Assembly (NCBI RefSeq): GCF_026341815.1
Contig: NZ_JAPENX010000002.1
Coordinates: 124,001 to 188,000, forward strand
Origin: Streptomyces sp. NBC_00572
GTDB taxonomy: Bacteria; Actinomycetota; Actinomycetes; Streptomycetales; Streptomycetaceae
Length of the DNA: 64,000 nt
Reading direction: 5' to 3'
In this document: piece by piece, positions 37,996-47,114 of the stretch
Layout: each line of letters opens with the position of its first letter
Numbering within the stretch: position 1 is the stretch's first letter
Notes under the pieces: generated by a model
Told to the model about the DNA's origin: nothing
Databases searched by the model: none
The model's input: only the letters and a program-made list of their open reading frames with translations
Made by a program: the position numbers and the translations under genes

Positions 37996-38772
37996 TCATC
38001 GGTGCGGCATGGGTACGCCTGCGGAGCGGAGTCTGGTCTCCGTGAGCGCGGTCAGCCGGGCCGCCACCGGTGCCTGGTCCTCGCGGTGGTTGTTGATCAG
38101 CTTGTACTGGGCCGAAGCCTTGGCCCATGCCTGCAGGCTGGCGTGATCCCCCAGTAGCGCGGGGTTGGCGAGGTAGCGGTCGGCCATGGCCGTCGCGAGC
38201 TCTTCGATCCTCGGGTCGTCCGGTTCCCAGGTCTCGGCTTCCCAGCCGCGCCTGGTCAGGTCGATGTACTCGGGGTCGTCCAGCCCGTGTTCGAGCTGGG
38301 TCAGGAAGCCGTCGAAGCCCTCCGGCACCAGCGCCCGGGCCAGTACCAGGGCCTCGCGCTGCGCGGCCACGTAGTCGGGGCCGAAGCCGAGGCCCGGCAT
38401 CCGGTCCAGGACCGCACAGGCACGGTCGGGCAGCAGGGCCCGGTCGCCGTCAGTGAGCCGGTGCAGCGTGTCGCGTCGGGCGACCAGTTCATCGATGCGT
38501 TCGGTGAGCTGCAGCTCGACGTCGGCAAGCGCGGCGCCGAACCGCGCGGCGTCGGCGTCGAGCATGGGTCCGATCTCGGCCAGTGGCACGCCCGCGGCGG
38601 CCAACGTCCGTACCTGCACCAGCTGCAGCAGCTCGCCGGATCCGTACCGCCGGTAGCCGGAGCTGTCACGTTCCGGCTCCGCGACCAGGCCGAGCTTGTG
38701 GTAGTGCCGCACGGTCTTCACCGTGACGCCGACGTACGCCGCCGCCTGCCCGATCGTGACTCCGTTGCTCAT
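37996..38772 (-). CDS. MerR family regulator with a TipA-like C-terminal domain
   Basis: 258 residues. The winged-helix N-terminus is clear: TIGQAAAYVGVTVKTVRHYHKLGLVAEPERDSSGYRRYGS. A dimerisation helix (LQLTERIDELVARRDTLHRL) follows, then a helical ligand domain. Its ATG overlaps the stop of the upstream serine hydrolase gene by one base, so the two are co-translated. Regulators of this class twist long-spacer promoters; a promoter of that kind lies upstream of the hydrolase gene. Confidence 0.92.
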   Translation of the reverse strand: MSNGVTIGQAAAYVGVTVKTVRHYHKLGLVAEPERDSSGYRRYGSGELLQLVQVRTLAAAGVPLAEIGPMLDADAARFGAALADVELQLTERIDELVARRDTLHRLTDGDRALLPDRACAVLDRMPGLGFGPDYVAAQREALVLARALVPEGFDGFLTQLEHGLDDPEYIDLTRRGWEAETWEPDDPRIEELATAMADRYLANPALLGDHASLQAWAKASAQYKLINNHREDQAPVAARLTALTETRLRSAGVPMPHR

Positions 38773-39866
38773 CAGCCCAGCTTGCCGCAGAACACCTCTT
38801 CGACGAAACGCTGTTGGGCGGTCTGGAACGCTGGTGCGATCGACAGGTCGGCGTCGTCCACCCAGGTCAGTCCGGCGGTCAGGGTCGTACCGCCGTCCGG
38901 TGTGCCGTACATCAAAGCCGCCGAGCCCATGGTGGCGCCGTTGTGGTGGAAGACGGTGCCGCCCTCCGTATCCTGCGCGAACACTCCCAGGCCGTAGCCG
39001 ACGGTCGCTTCCGGCGTGCGCATCTCGGCCAGCAGCTCGGCCGGCAGGAGCCTGCCGCCCATCAGTGCGGAGAAGTACGTGTGCAGGTCCTGCGTGGTCG
39101 AGATCATGTCACCGCCGGCTCCGACCCAGGACGGGTTCTGACGGGTGACATCGACCGTCCGCTCCTGCCCGGCGTCCTCGTAGCGGTAGTAGCCGTGGTT
39201 GTGCGGTTCGGGGATCTCCGGCGAGGCGCCCGGCGCCAGGGTTCCGGTCATCCCCAGCGGTCGGAGGATCAGCCGCCGCAGTTCCTCGGCGAACGAACGG
39301 CCGGTGACCTTCTCGACCACCAGCCGGGCCAGTACGTAATTGGTGTTGGCGTAACTCCAGCCCGTACCCGGCGCGAACCGCGCCGGCTTGGACAACGACA
39401 GGCGTACCAGCTCTTCAGGCAGGTAGGACTTGAACCGGTTGTCCACCCACTCCTTGCCCTGCCACGGCACCCCCAGCACGATCGTCCCGTCCTCGTAGAG
39501 CTCGCCGGTGTGGTTGAAGATCCCGCTGGTGTGCTGCAGCAGCATCCGCACCGTGATCCGCCGGTCCAGACCGAACTCGGGCAGATAGTCATCGACAGGG
39601 GCGTCCAGACCGATCCTGCCCTCAGCCACCAGCAAGAGCACCGAGGTGGCGACGAAGCTCTTGGTACTGCTGCCGATACGGAAATGCCCGTTCGTCAGCG
39701 GCTTGGCACTCCGACCCATCTCGCTCACACCGGCGCTGCCGACCCACTCGCCCTGCTCGTCGTTCACCCGGAGCTGTACCCCGACGAATCCGGACTCGAC
39801 CAACTCCTCGATCACCTTCTGCAGCTCCGCACGATCCCGCCCCTGACCGGAAAGATTGGTGGACAT
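38772..39866 (-). CDS. Beta-lactamase-family serine hydrolase
   Basis: 364 residues from ATG at 39866, after GGAG. There is no signal peptide, so it may act in the cytosol. Active-site motifs of class C-like esterases/peptidases are present: SSTK (nucleophile Ser and Lys, about residue 67), YANTN (Tyr) and HHNGATMG in the place of the KTG box. HTSGIFNH fits the family. Substrates cannot be read. It leads a two-gene operon with the MerR regulator, suggesting drug- or metabolite-induced expression. Confidence 0.9.
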   Translation of the reverse strand: MSTNLSGQGRDRAELQKVIEELVESGFVGVQLRVNDEQGEWVGSAGVSEMGRSAKPLTNGHFRIGSSTKSFVATSVLLLVAEGRIGLDAPVDDYLPEFGLDRRITVRMLLQHTSGIFNHTGELYEDGTIVLGVPWQGKEWVDNRFKSYLPEELVRLSLSKPARFAPGTGWSYANTNYVLARLVVEKVTGRSFAEELRRLILRPLGMTGTLAPGASPEIPEPHNHGYYRYEDAGQERTVDVTRQNPSWVGAGGDMISTTQDLHTYFSALMGGRLLPAELLAEMRTPEATVGYGLGVFAQDTEGGTVFHHNGATMGSAALMYGTPDGGTTLTAGLTWVDDADLSIAPAFQTAQQRFVEEVFCGKLG

Positions 39867-40250
39867 GTTGCTCCTTCACATCGGTTGCACCCGAATCGGC
39901 GTCTTGCCGCTGCGACGAGCCTGCACCCTGACCCAAGGTCAACCTCAACCGTGATCCAGCCCACAATCGCTCCCAGCCCTCACCACGTGCCGGCGAGAAC
40001 TCCCAGCCCCACTCCGGATCCTGTCTGTCCACCGCCCCGCAGCCCCCTATGCCGATTCGTCTTGGGTAACGAGCCGAACGGACGGGAAGCCAGCTGGAAC
40101 AGGCAGTCAACGGCAAGGCGTCGACGGGAAGGGCAGCAGTGCCCCAATGGGCGCGGTGCCGGGCCGGACAGAGGCGTCCCGGGCACCGCCGGAAAGGGAG
40201 GTGCGAGGCGCCAGTGGGCCTGCCTTTGACGGTGACATGCTGCAACGTCT
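39867..40250. other. Intergenic region upstream of the hydrolase/merR operon
   Basis: It contains the MerR-type promoter listed separately and the leader of the hydrolase gene. The remainder (about 39960-40250) holds no supportable gene. Confidence 0.4.
39918..39948 (-). promoter_or_regulatory. Putative MerR-type promoter with 19-bp spacer
   Basis: Read on the minus strand: TTGAGG (-35, 39943-39948), a 19-base spacer containing the palindrome GACC-TTG-GGTC (39930-39940), and CAGGCT (-10, 39918-39923). A long spacer with a central dyad is the mark of MerR-controlled promoters. The hydrolase start is about 50 bases downstream, and the operon encodes its own MerR protein. Confidence 0.65.
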
Positions 40251-41159
40251 TCATTTGTGGTCGCGCAGGAAGGTAGGGATCTCGTCGCGGGCCGGGTAGT
40301 TCGGCAGGGGTGCTGGCTTGTCCTGAAGGAACGCGGTGATGACTGCGGCGGCTCGGTCGTTGTTGTCGTCCAGGCCGTTCCACATGTGGTGTCCCACTCC
40401 GAGCATGTACTGCGTGCGCTGGATGGCGGGGTCATCGGCAAGGACGGCGGTCGCCCATTGAAGGACCCGGGAGGAGCACTCGGCGATCATCAGCGTTGCG
40501 GGGGTTCGGGACTGCCTCAGTAGCGGTGCGATGGAGGGCGAGTCCTTGACCGTCTGCTGGACGCGGAGGCTGGCGGCGGGGCTGAAGGAGACGTTCTGTG
40601 CGGTGTCCTCAGCGGGGATGCGGTGCGCGTCGCGCACGCAGTAGGCGGATGCGGTGTCGCTGGCGAGATCTGCGGCGGTGAAGGCGTTGTTGTCCAGGCG
40701 GTCGACGAAGGCGGCGAGGTCGCGGACCGACCTGGCAATCGTGAACTGGCCCATGGAAAGCAGGTCACTGCGTCCGCCACCGGCCTGTTCGTAGGCGTAG
40801 ACGTCGTAGCCCTGGCGGGCCAGGAGTTGCAGGAACCAGTGGTCGAGCACCGAGATGCCACGGACCGGTCCACCGTTGAGCTACACGAACGGGATGGGAT
40901 GGCGGGCACCGGGATTCGCGGGCGGGTAGTGGTACACCGCGACTCGGCTGCCTGTGGCCAGGCTCCAGTGCTGCGTGGCCACGAACGGCAGGGCGGGCGG
41001 GTACCGCCGGGCCGTCAGACACGGTCGGGATGCAGACCCCCCGCCGTCAATGCTGCCGCGACAACCACCGGCAGGAACGGCACGCTCCGAGCCGGCCCAG
41101 TGCGGCGCCGACCCCGCCACAGCCGAGTAGGGGTGCCATCCCCAGGCGTTCGAGAACAC
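40251..41159 (-). pseudogene. Alpha/beta hydrolase (prolyl-iminopeptidase-like), stop codon and internal deletion
   Basis: The frame has YPPALPFVATQHWSLATGSRVAVYHY, then a TAG at 40881-40883 just before LNGGP, the oxyanion-hole motif. It continues with DHWFLQLLARQGYDVYAYEQAGGGRSDLL. The nucleophile elbow (Gly-x-Ser-x-Gly) that should come after SVRDLAAFVDRL is absent, so an internal deletion is likely. The C-terminal part with MLGVGHHMWN, the catalytic His region, is present. The product cannot be active. Confidence 0.75.
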
Positions 41160-41340
41160 CGAAGGGCGGCACTGGCTACGTTGATCTCCAGGAACAGCGT
41201 TTCCTGATGGGTCCCGGAGTTAGTTGGTGATCTTCCGGTTCGGGTATATCAAGCAGAAATGACGGCGGTGGCGTGGGGCGGCGAGAAAAGGGAAGGCGAA
41301 GCCACCTGGTCGTTGGCAGGATGTCCGCGCTCAACATCCG

Positions 41341-41772
41341 ATGGGAAAGGACCCGACGACCGTGGCTCGTGCCATCACTTTGATCCGCTCCGCCTCCCTG
41401 TCCGACGTCGCCGAGTACGCCTACGCGGCCACGGCGCCCGCCGAGTCCCGCCTGATCTTCCTCGCTGGTGCGTGTCCGCTGAACGATGACGGCTCCACAG
41501 CAGCGATCGGGGACTACGCGGGCCAGGCAGCGAAGGCCATGGAGAACATGCAGGCCGCTCTCTCTGCCTCAGGTGCGTCACTGCAGGACGTCATCAGTAC
41601 CCGGGTCCTCGTCGCATCGGCACGGCGGGAGGACCTGGTGGCTGCCTGGCAGGTAGTCCGGGACTTGTTCGCTGACCATGACGTCCCCAGCACCTTGATG
41701 GGCGTCACCGTGCTCGGCTATAAGGACCAGCTCGTCGAAGTCGAGGCCGTGGCCGCCGTGCTCGATTCTTGA
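41341..41772 (+). CDS. RidA/YjgF family protein
   Basis: 143 residues from ATG 41341; a GTG at 41362 is an alternative start. Family features are RLIFLAGACPLNDDG, GDYAGQAAKAMENMQAALSASGASLQDVISTRVLV and VPSTLMGVTVLGYKDQLVEVEAVAAV. RidA proteins hydrolyse reactive enamine/imine intermediates. The substrate-anchoring Arg of true RidA appears to be in STRVLVA rather than the late position, so this is more likely a Rid subgroup member of unknown role. Confidence 0.88.
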   Translation: MGKDPTTVARAITLIRSASLSDVAEYAYAATAPAESRLIFLAGACPLNDDGSTAAIGDYAGQAAKAMENMQAALSASGASLQDVISTRVLVASARREDLVAAWQVVRDLFADHDVPSTLMGVTVLGYKDQLVEVEAVAAVLDS

Positions 41773-41898
41773 GACCTTCTCCAAAGGACACCGCGAACGT
41801 GGGACGGCCAGCCGTCCGCCAGGACCGCTGGCCGTCGAGGAACGTAGGCTGCGGTCAGCCGGTCTTGGCGGGCTGCTCTGCTCGTGCTGGGTACTGCC

Positions 41899-42009
41899 GA
41901 GGCGGTAGGAGTCTGTGCCGGTCTCGATGATGGTGCCGTTGAAGGTGAGACGGTCGACGATGGCCACGCAAAGTCGGGGATCCGTGAACCTCTTGATCCA
42001 GCCGCCGAA
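41899..42009 (-). mobile_element. IS21-type IstB ATPase remnant, C-terminal part
   Basis: The minus strand reads FGGWIKRFTDPRLCVAIVDRLTF, then NGTIIETGTDSYRL. This is the conserved end of IS21 helper ATPases (VDRL ... IIETGTDSYR). The upstream Walker motifs are gone. Confidence 0.75.
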
Positions 42010-42083
42010 GGACTCGCACGTCCCCGACCTCCCCGGCAGCCCTTCCGCCGCCGTCACCGCCAATCAAAATGATCAAGCACCAA

Positions 42084-42164
42084 ATGTTTGCGGAGCTTCG
42101 CGTAGAGGGGGTACGGGTTCGCGGTGAAGTCCGCGCCGTACTCCCCCAGTTCGACGACGGACAT
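42084..42164 (-). pseudogene. Cytochrome P450 N-terminal scrap
   Basis: From ATG 42164 the minus strand encodes MSVVELGEYGADFTANPYPL and then YAKLRKH. This is the usual opening of streptomycete CYP proteins (GxDFxANPYPxYAxLR). The frame then meets the IS21 remnant. Only about 27 codons survive. Confidence 0.7.
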
Positions 42165-42304
42165 CGACGAAGAGTATTCGAAGAGGGGGTGCCGTGCCCG
42201 GGCAGGCCGGACGCCGCGAGCCCGGCCCGACCCGGCAGGAGAACCCCCTCACGCTCGTTGCGGAAGGCTGCGTCGCGGGCACGTGCTCGCGCTGCCCGAG
42301 AGCT

Positions 42305-43044
42305 TCAGGCCGCGCCGCCGTGTGCCGGCCAGGCCGTGTCGTCGGCAGCCAGCCATGGCTCGTTCGCGGCGGCGGTGGGGGTGTCCCGGTGAACGCGCGG
42401 ACATCGTGGTGGGGATGGGACTGGTCGGCGTAGCCACAGTCCGCCGCGACCCGCGCGGGCGTGTGCCCGTGGGCCAGGCGGTGGACGGCCTGATCGAAGC
42501 GGACCAGCATGGCGGCCCGCTTGGGCGTCAGGCTGATCTGCGAGCCGAAGCGTGACCACGTGCGGTGGCGGCTCCACCCTGTCCGGGCCGCGAGGTCGCT
42601 CACGCGGACTCGGCCGTGGCCGGCGACGATCTGCTGCCAGGCCCAGGCCACCTCGGGATCGGCCGAACTGCCCGCATGGAGCCGGGTCGACAGCTCCGCG
42701 TCGATCAGCGCGAAGCGCTCCCGCCAGGATCCCGCGTGGTGAAGCCGCTCCCGCAGGCGCCACGTGTCGCGGCCCCACAGGTCGTCGAGTGCGATGACGC
42801 TCCCTCGTAACTCCGCGAGCGGGAGCCCGAGCACGGGGTACGCGACCAGCGGGGACAGCCGTATCTGCACACGCTCGACGCCCGCGGCACGCACCTGGAA
42901 CGCGCCGAAGGCGAGCCCGGCGGCCAGGCTCTCCGACCGCATCCGGCCGGCCGCGCCGTGGATGTCGAACGGGCGGTCACCGAACTCGACGGCCACCGTG
43001 ACGGCCGGGTGGGAGACGTGGAGGCGACGGCGGCGGATCACCAT
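42305..43044 (-). pseudogene. AraC family regulator, frameshifted and N-terminally short
   Basis: From ATG 43044 the frame covers HPAVTVAVEFGDRPFDIHG, RVQIRLSPLVAYPVLGLPLAEL, and the AraC helix-turn-helix (VSDLAARTGWSRHRTWSRFGSQISLTPKRAAMLVRF ... ARVAADCGYADQSHPHHDVRAFTG). A C-rich run near 42390 then shifts the frame. The expected ending (TAAANEPWLAADDTAWPAHGGAA) is in another frame and stops at 42305. About 40 N-terminal residues typical of the family are missing. A sequencing error at the C-run cannot be excluded. Confidence 0.75.
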
Positions 43045-43858
43045 GGTGACCCTCGGCGTGCTGACCGTCCTCCTCGCGTGGAACACGGTGGCAGTGCGCT
43101 CGGAGACAGCCGAAGTCTCCGGCGAGCAGATCGTGCGCCTTCCCGGCAGGGACGACATCCACATCGTGCAGGAGGGGCCGCCCGGCGCACCCACGGTGGT
43201 GCTCCTGCACGGCCTGGCCGGCTCGACGGCATGGTGGGAACCCGTCCTGCCGGCATTGCGGGACCTGCACGTGGTGCGGGTGGACCTGCTCGGGCACGGC
43301 ACATCGGCGAAACCGGTCGACGGCTACGGCATACCGGAGCAGGCCCGCCGGGTCGGCGCGGTACTCGACAAGCTCGGAGTGCGACGCGCGACCGTCGTCG
43401 GGCATTCGACCGGCGGCGCCGTCGCCACGTCACTGGCCGAGCAGCGCCGCGACCTGGTGTCGGCGATGGTGCTGATCGACACCGGCCCGCGGATGGACGC
43501 GTTCCGCGGCGACAGCTTCGCCGGCCGCCTGATGACCACGCCGGTGATAGGGGAACTGCTCTGGCGGCTGCGCACCGACAGCCTGATCCGCGATGCGGCG
43601 AGCACCGCGTTCACCCGCGAGGTGCGGACCCCCGACCGGCTGGTCGCCGACATCCGAGGCATGACCTACCGCAGCCTCACCGCGACCGACGAGGCATCCA
43701 CGGCGTACCTGGAGGAACGGCCCGTCCCCGATCGGCTCGCCGGCCTCGGCCTGCCCACTCTGGTGATCTTCGGCGCCCAGGACAAGCGATGGCAGCCACC
43801 GGTTCCCGTCGATCGAACCGCTCCACGGCTGAATCCACGGCGGACGCGGCCGGGGTGA
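42998..43858 (+). CDS. Alpha/beta hydrolase, membrane-anchored or secreted, C-terminus lost
   Basis: GTG at 42998 gives a signal-anchor (TAGWETWRRRRRITMVTLGV, then VLLAWNTVAV); ATG 43043 is an alternative but lacks the basic region. The fold motifs VVLLHGLAGSTAWWEPV, VVGHSTGGAVATSLAEQ (nucleophile Ser) and LVIFGAQDKRW (acid Asp) are intact. After that the frame reads a short basic tail and stops, so the catalytic His region is missing. Probably non-functional, perhaps through a frameshift near 43795. The 5' end overlaps the divergent AraC remnant. Confidence 0.72.
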   Translation: MTAGWETWRRRRRITMVTLGVLTVLLAWNTVAVRSETAEVSGEQIVRLPGRDDIHIVQEGPPGAPTVVLLHGLAGSTAWWEPVLPALRDLHVVRVDLLGHGTSAKPVDGYGIPEQARRVGAVLDKLGVRRATVVGHSTGGAVATSLAEQRRDLVSAMVLIDTGPRMDAFRGDSFAGRLMTTPVIGELLWRLRTDSLIRDAASTAFTREVRTPDRLVADIRGMTYRSLTATDEASTAYLEERPVPDRLAGLGLPTLVIFGAQDKRWQPPVPVDRTAPRLNPRRTRPG

Positions 43859-43906
43859 CGGGCGTGGCGTCGGGATTCATACGGGTTGTCGGGTGATGAT
43901 GGCGCA

Positions 43907-44542
43907 GTGCGACTTGATCACGTGTCCTATGCGGTGGCCCGCGACAGCTTCGTCTCGACAGTCCAGTGGATCGGATCGGCCCTCGGCGCCGGGTTCGTCG
44001 ACGGAGGCGTGCACCCGCGATTCGGCACCCGCAACTTTATTCTCCCGCTGAGCGGCGGCACCTACGTCGAGGTCGTCACCACACTCGACCACCCCGCCGC
44101 TGACCGCGCACCCTTCGGCCAGGCGGTCGCGCGCCGCGCCGCCGAGGGCGGCGGTTGGCTCGGTTGGGTGGTCTCCGTCGACGACATCGCCCCGGTCGAG
44201 GCGCGCCTCGGCCGCACGTCGGCCGAGGGCCACCGTGTCCGCCCCGACGGGTTCGACCTGAGGTGGAAGCAGATCGGCCTGCTGGAACTGCTGGAGGACC
44301 CGCAACTGCCCTACTTCCTCCAGTGGTTGGTCCCCAGCGAGGAGCGCCCGAGCGCCGACCCGCGCACCTCCACCACCATCCACGGGGTCTCCATCGCCGG
44401 CGACGCCGCCTCCATCGCCGAATTCCTCGGCGAACCGGCCGACCACCCTCTCGACCAGATCGACGTCACCTGGGCTGAGGATGAGGAACCGGGCCTGGTC
44501 TCGGTTGAGTTCGCCACCGCCCACGGCCCGGTCACGATCTGA
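43907..44542 (+). CDS. VOC (glyoxalase-like) family protein
   Basis: 211 residues from GTG 43907 (RLDHVSYAV), the usual VOC opening. GTRNFILPLSGGTYVEVV and HRVRPDGFDLRWKQIGLL form the first beta-alpha-beta-beta-beta unit, and TTIHGVSIAGDAASIAEFLG begins a second. This is the Glyoxalase_3-like type. The function is unknown; metal-binding residues are not certain. It stands alone. Confidence 0.82.
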   Translation: MRLDHVSYAVARDSFVSTVQWIGSALGAGFVDGGVHPRFGTRNFILPLSGGTYVEVVTTLDHPAADRAPFGQAVARRAAEGGGWLGWVVSVDDIAPVEARLGRTSAEGHRVRPDGFDLRWKQIGLLELLEDPQLPYFLQWLVPSEERPSADPRTSTTIHGVSIAGDAASIAEFLGEPADHPLDQIDVTWAEDEEPGLVSVEFATAHGPVTI

Positions 44543-44619
44543 CCAGGGCCCGACTGCCCCGCGGGAGCAGCTGGCTGGGATCTCCTGGCTAACGAGCTCG
44601 TGCACGGTAAACGGTCAGA

Positions 44620-45023
44620 CGTCGAGCCCCGGATGATTGATCACGGCCGGGTGGTGCGGACCGTGACTCGTGCAGTGATCATCCGCCATCGCCGGATCAC
44701 GCGACCGTCGGCCGATGTGACCGCAGAACTCATCGCCGAGTTGGCCAGTTACAGCGCGAGCTCAACCAAGCCAACCTGGCCACTCGGCCGCGGAAACATG
44801 CTGTGGGCGCTGGCGGGAACGCCAGTTCGTGTTCGCCGACCGGCCCCCCCTCGTCCACCTCCCCCACGGGCCACTCACGACGTGCTGGCCCGCTGCTTGG
44901 AGCCGACCGCTCCACCATCACCCGGGCCATCTATGAAATACGGCCCTTGCTCGCAGAGCGGGGATGCACGATCCGCCCCTGCGTCCGGCTGTCAGCGGCC
45001 CGGACGGCGGCCATACGCGCCTG
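44620..45023 (+). mobile_element. IS5-type transposase remnant, multiply frameshifted
   Basis: Pieces in three frames line up with the N-terminal region of one IS5 transposase: SADVTAELIAELA, RPRKHAVGAGGNA, ATHDVLARC and DRSTITRAIYEIRPLLAERGCTI. No DDE region is present. Confidence 0.65.
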
Positions 45024-45192
45024 ACGCGCTGCCGTTTGGCGGGTGGGGGTGTTTGTCGCCGCCGTGGGTGGGTGTGGTGGCACGCGGGATGGGGGCGGGT
45101 GCGCGCCTCGGACCGGGCAGGTCAAGCGCGCGTGAAGTCGGGGGCGGGGCGGGGCTTCAGCTGTTTCGGTGGTGCAGTCGCGTCGTACCGGG

Positions 45193-46635
45193 TCAGTCCC
45201 CAGCGGGCCGGAGAAAATCGGCGCCGACAGACCTGGCTGTGTCCTCGACCGCGTCTCGGTTCTTGTCTGCAGCCGTGAACAGGACCATGCCGATGCTGCC
45301 CTTGTCGCCCCACACGCACATCGCCCGCAGTGTGCCGGTGGCAACCTCGGTGTACCTGCGGCACTGCATCCAGGAGCCGTGCGGACCGGCCCCGGCCCGC
45401 CAGGTGTCGTGGACGATGCCGACCCGTTCCGTCTCTTTGGGGACGGGCCCGCCGTCGTACACGTACGACTCCCGCATCTCGTGGAAGTCTCCGGTCGTCA
45501 CAGCCACCAGGTACTCGGCGGCGGCGTCAGGAGCGGCGTCCTCAGCGACGTACACGCGGGCGGTCGACCCTTCCTTCTCGCTGTCGGGCACAGCACCGAA
45601 CGGGTCGAACTCCTCACGTAGGTCGAAGCCTTGCAGACCCCGGAAGGTGTCGTGGGCGACGATGTCGTAGCGGGGGTACGTGAGGGAGGAGGCGTACGCC
45701 GTGACGCCAATGCCCAGCAGGAGCGCGAGTCCGGCTCCAGCGAAAATGTACTCACGCGGAGTGACGCGCGGCACGGGCGGCAGCTCCGGCGCCTCGACCC
45801 CATCGGCTCCGACGCCGGCTTCGTCACCGGATTCGGCCTCGGTCACGGTTGCGGCCATCCGCTCGGCAGCCCGCTCACGGGCGGTCCGCAGCTGTCTGCG
45901 GAGACTGATGAATGGCAGGCCCAGCAGCAGGCCCGCTCCCGCCGCCACGCCGTACGGCAGCGCCGGCAGGACGGTGAGGCGCAGGACTATCAACGCAGCG
46001 ACGACCACACCTGTGGCGAGGCGGTATTCGAGGCCGCGGCGCAGTAGCAGGCGCGGCCAGGTCCGGCCGGCAGCGGCGAGGACCGCCGTTGTCTCGGCGA
46101 GCACGGCGAGCCGCAGAACGTGCGGGGCCACGGCGGCCCACTGCGCGGCCTGAGCAGCGGCAGCCTGAGGCGTGGGGGCTGAGGCGAAGGCACGGGCCGC
46201 GTCGAACGACTGCACCCGGCGCACCGAGGCACTGTTCTTGTCGTTGACAGAAACGGAGCTTCCCGCAGTCTCGGCCCGCAGCAACTCCGGTGAATGCGGC
46301 GCAAGTTCTCGCAGACGGGCCAGGAGCACGGGGCCCCGGGCATGTCGCCCCGGCCGGTCCAGCGCGTCAGTGCGGGCGCAGAGTTCGGCGTACCCGGCGA
46401 GCAGGCCTATGTCGTGCGGGAAGGTGTCCAGGCCCTCACGGAAGACCCGCTCGGCCGCGTCGTCGTGGTCGTCGTCGTCCTCTGCCACATGGGCGCGGGC
46501 CAGCGCGAGGAAGAGCCCGGCGTCGGTCCCGGCGGTCTCAAGCGCGGTCCGTGCGGTAGCGCGAGCCTCGGCCGGCCGGCCCACGGAGACGAGCGCATCG
46601 ACCCGCCCTCGCACGTCGTCGTTGTTGTCGTTCAA
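45193..46635 (-). CDS. TPR-containing membrane protein of unknown function
   Basis: 480 residues from TTG at 46635, after GGTGGGG. The N-terminal 110 residues are TPR-like helices (VDALVSVGRPAEARATARTALE, AERVFREGLDTFPHDIGLLAGYAELCARTD). Two membrane helices follow at about 190-225, then a linker, a third helix (EYIFAGAGLALLLGIGVTAYA) and a C-terminal extracytoplasmic domain with paired cysteines in WMQCRRYTEVATGTLRAMCVWGDKGS. The last block resembles a conserved streptomycete domain of unknown role. A good vegetative promoter lies upstream. Confidence 0.85.
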   Translation of the reverse strand: MNDNNDDVRGRVDALVSVGRPAEARATARTALETAGTDAGLFLALARAHVAEDDDDHDDAAERVFREGLDTFPHDIGLLAGYAELCARTDALDRPGRHARGPVLLARLRELAPHSPELLRAETAGSSVSVNDKNSASVRRVQSFDAARAFASAPTPQAAAAQAAQWAAVAPHVLRLAVLAETTAVLAAAGRTWPRLLLRRGLEYRLATGVVVAALIVLRLTVLPALPYGVAAGAGLLLGLPFISLRRQLRTARERAAERMAATVTEAESGDEAGVGADGVEAPELPPVPRVTPREYIFAGAGLALLLGIGVTAYASSLTYPRYDIVAHDTFRGLQGFDLREEFDPFGAVPDSEKEGSTARVYVAEDAAPDAAAEYLVAVTTGDFHEMRESYVYDGGPVPKETERVGIVHDTWRAGAGPHGSWMQCRRYTEVATGTLRAMCVWGDKGSIGMVLFTAADKNRDAVEDTARSVGADFLRPAGD

Positions 46636-46685
46636 GAGTCCCCACCCCTGGTACAGCAGGCCGGACTGAAGCGGCCGCGACCGTC

Positions 46686-46714
46686 ACTATCACCCGTACC
46701 GGAACCCTGGTCAA
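46686..46714 (-). promoter_or_regulatory. Vegetative-type promoter of the TPR membrane protein gene
   Basis: On the minus strand TTGACC (46709-46714), a 17-base spacer and GATAGT (46686-46691) form a good primary-sigma promoter. Transcription would start about 44 bases before the TTG start codon. Confidence 0.65.
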
Positions 46715-47114
46715 CCAGAAATTTTTCCCTCCTGACCTCTCCTTTTGCCGCACTACAGGATGCAATCGGAAGCGCTTCGGACCTGTGCCGCCTGAGCTCC
46801 GGCGCATCGCCGTATACGGCGTGCAGGACCGCCGGTGGAGTTCGACGGTCGGTGGCCGACAGCCGGCCTGCTGAGGATCGGCAACCAAGCAGCTGACCGA
46901 CGTCACCACGCCCCCGGCCCCGGCGCGCCTCAAGTACGGGGTGAAAGCCGCCCCGGGCTCGGCACGTGCTGCGGTAGGACCCAGTTCCCGGGCCCGCCGT
47001 CGACGACACCCGTCGCAGCTCCTGGCCCTGCCGTACCCCCCGGATCGGTCGTCACCTACGAAGCCCTGCGTGCCCTGAGTGCGAGCGGGTGTGTGCCCGG
47101 GTGGCGAAGGCGTG
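46715..47114. other. Spacer between the TPR protein and glutamate decarboxylase genes
   Basis: Open frames cross it, but none has recognisable content. It should contain the end of the glutamate decarboxylase transcript; I see no clear hairpin. Confidence 0.4.
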
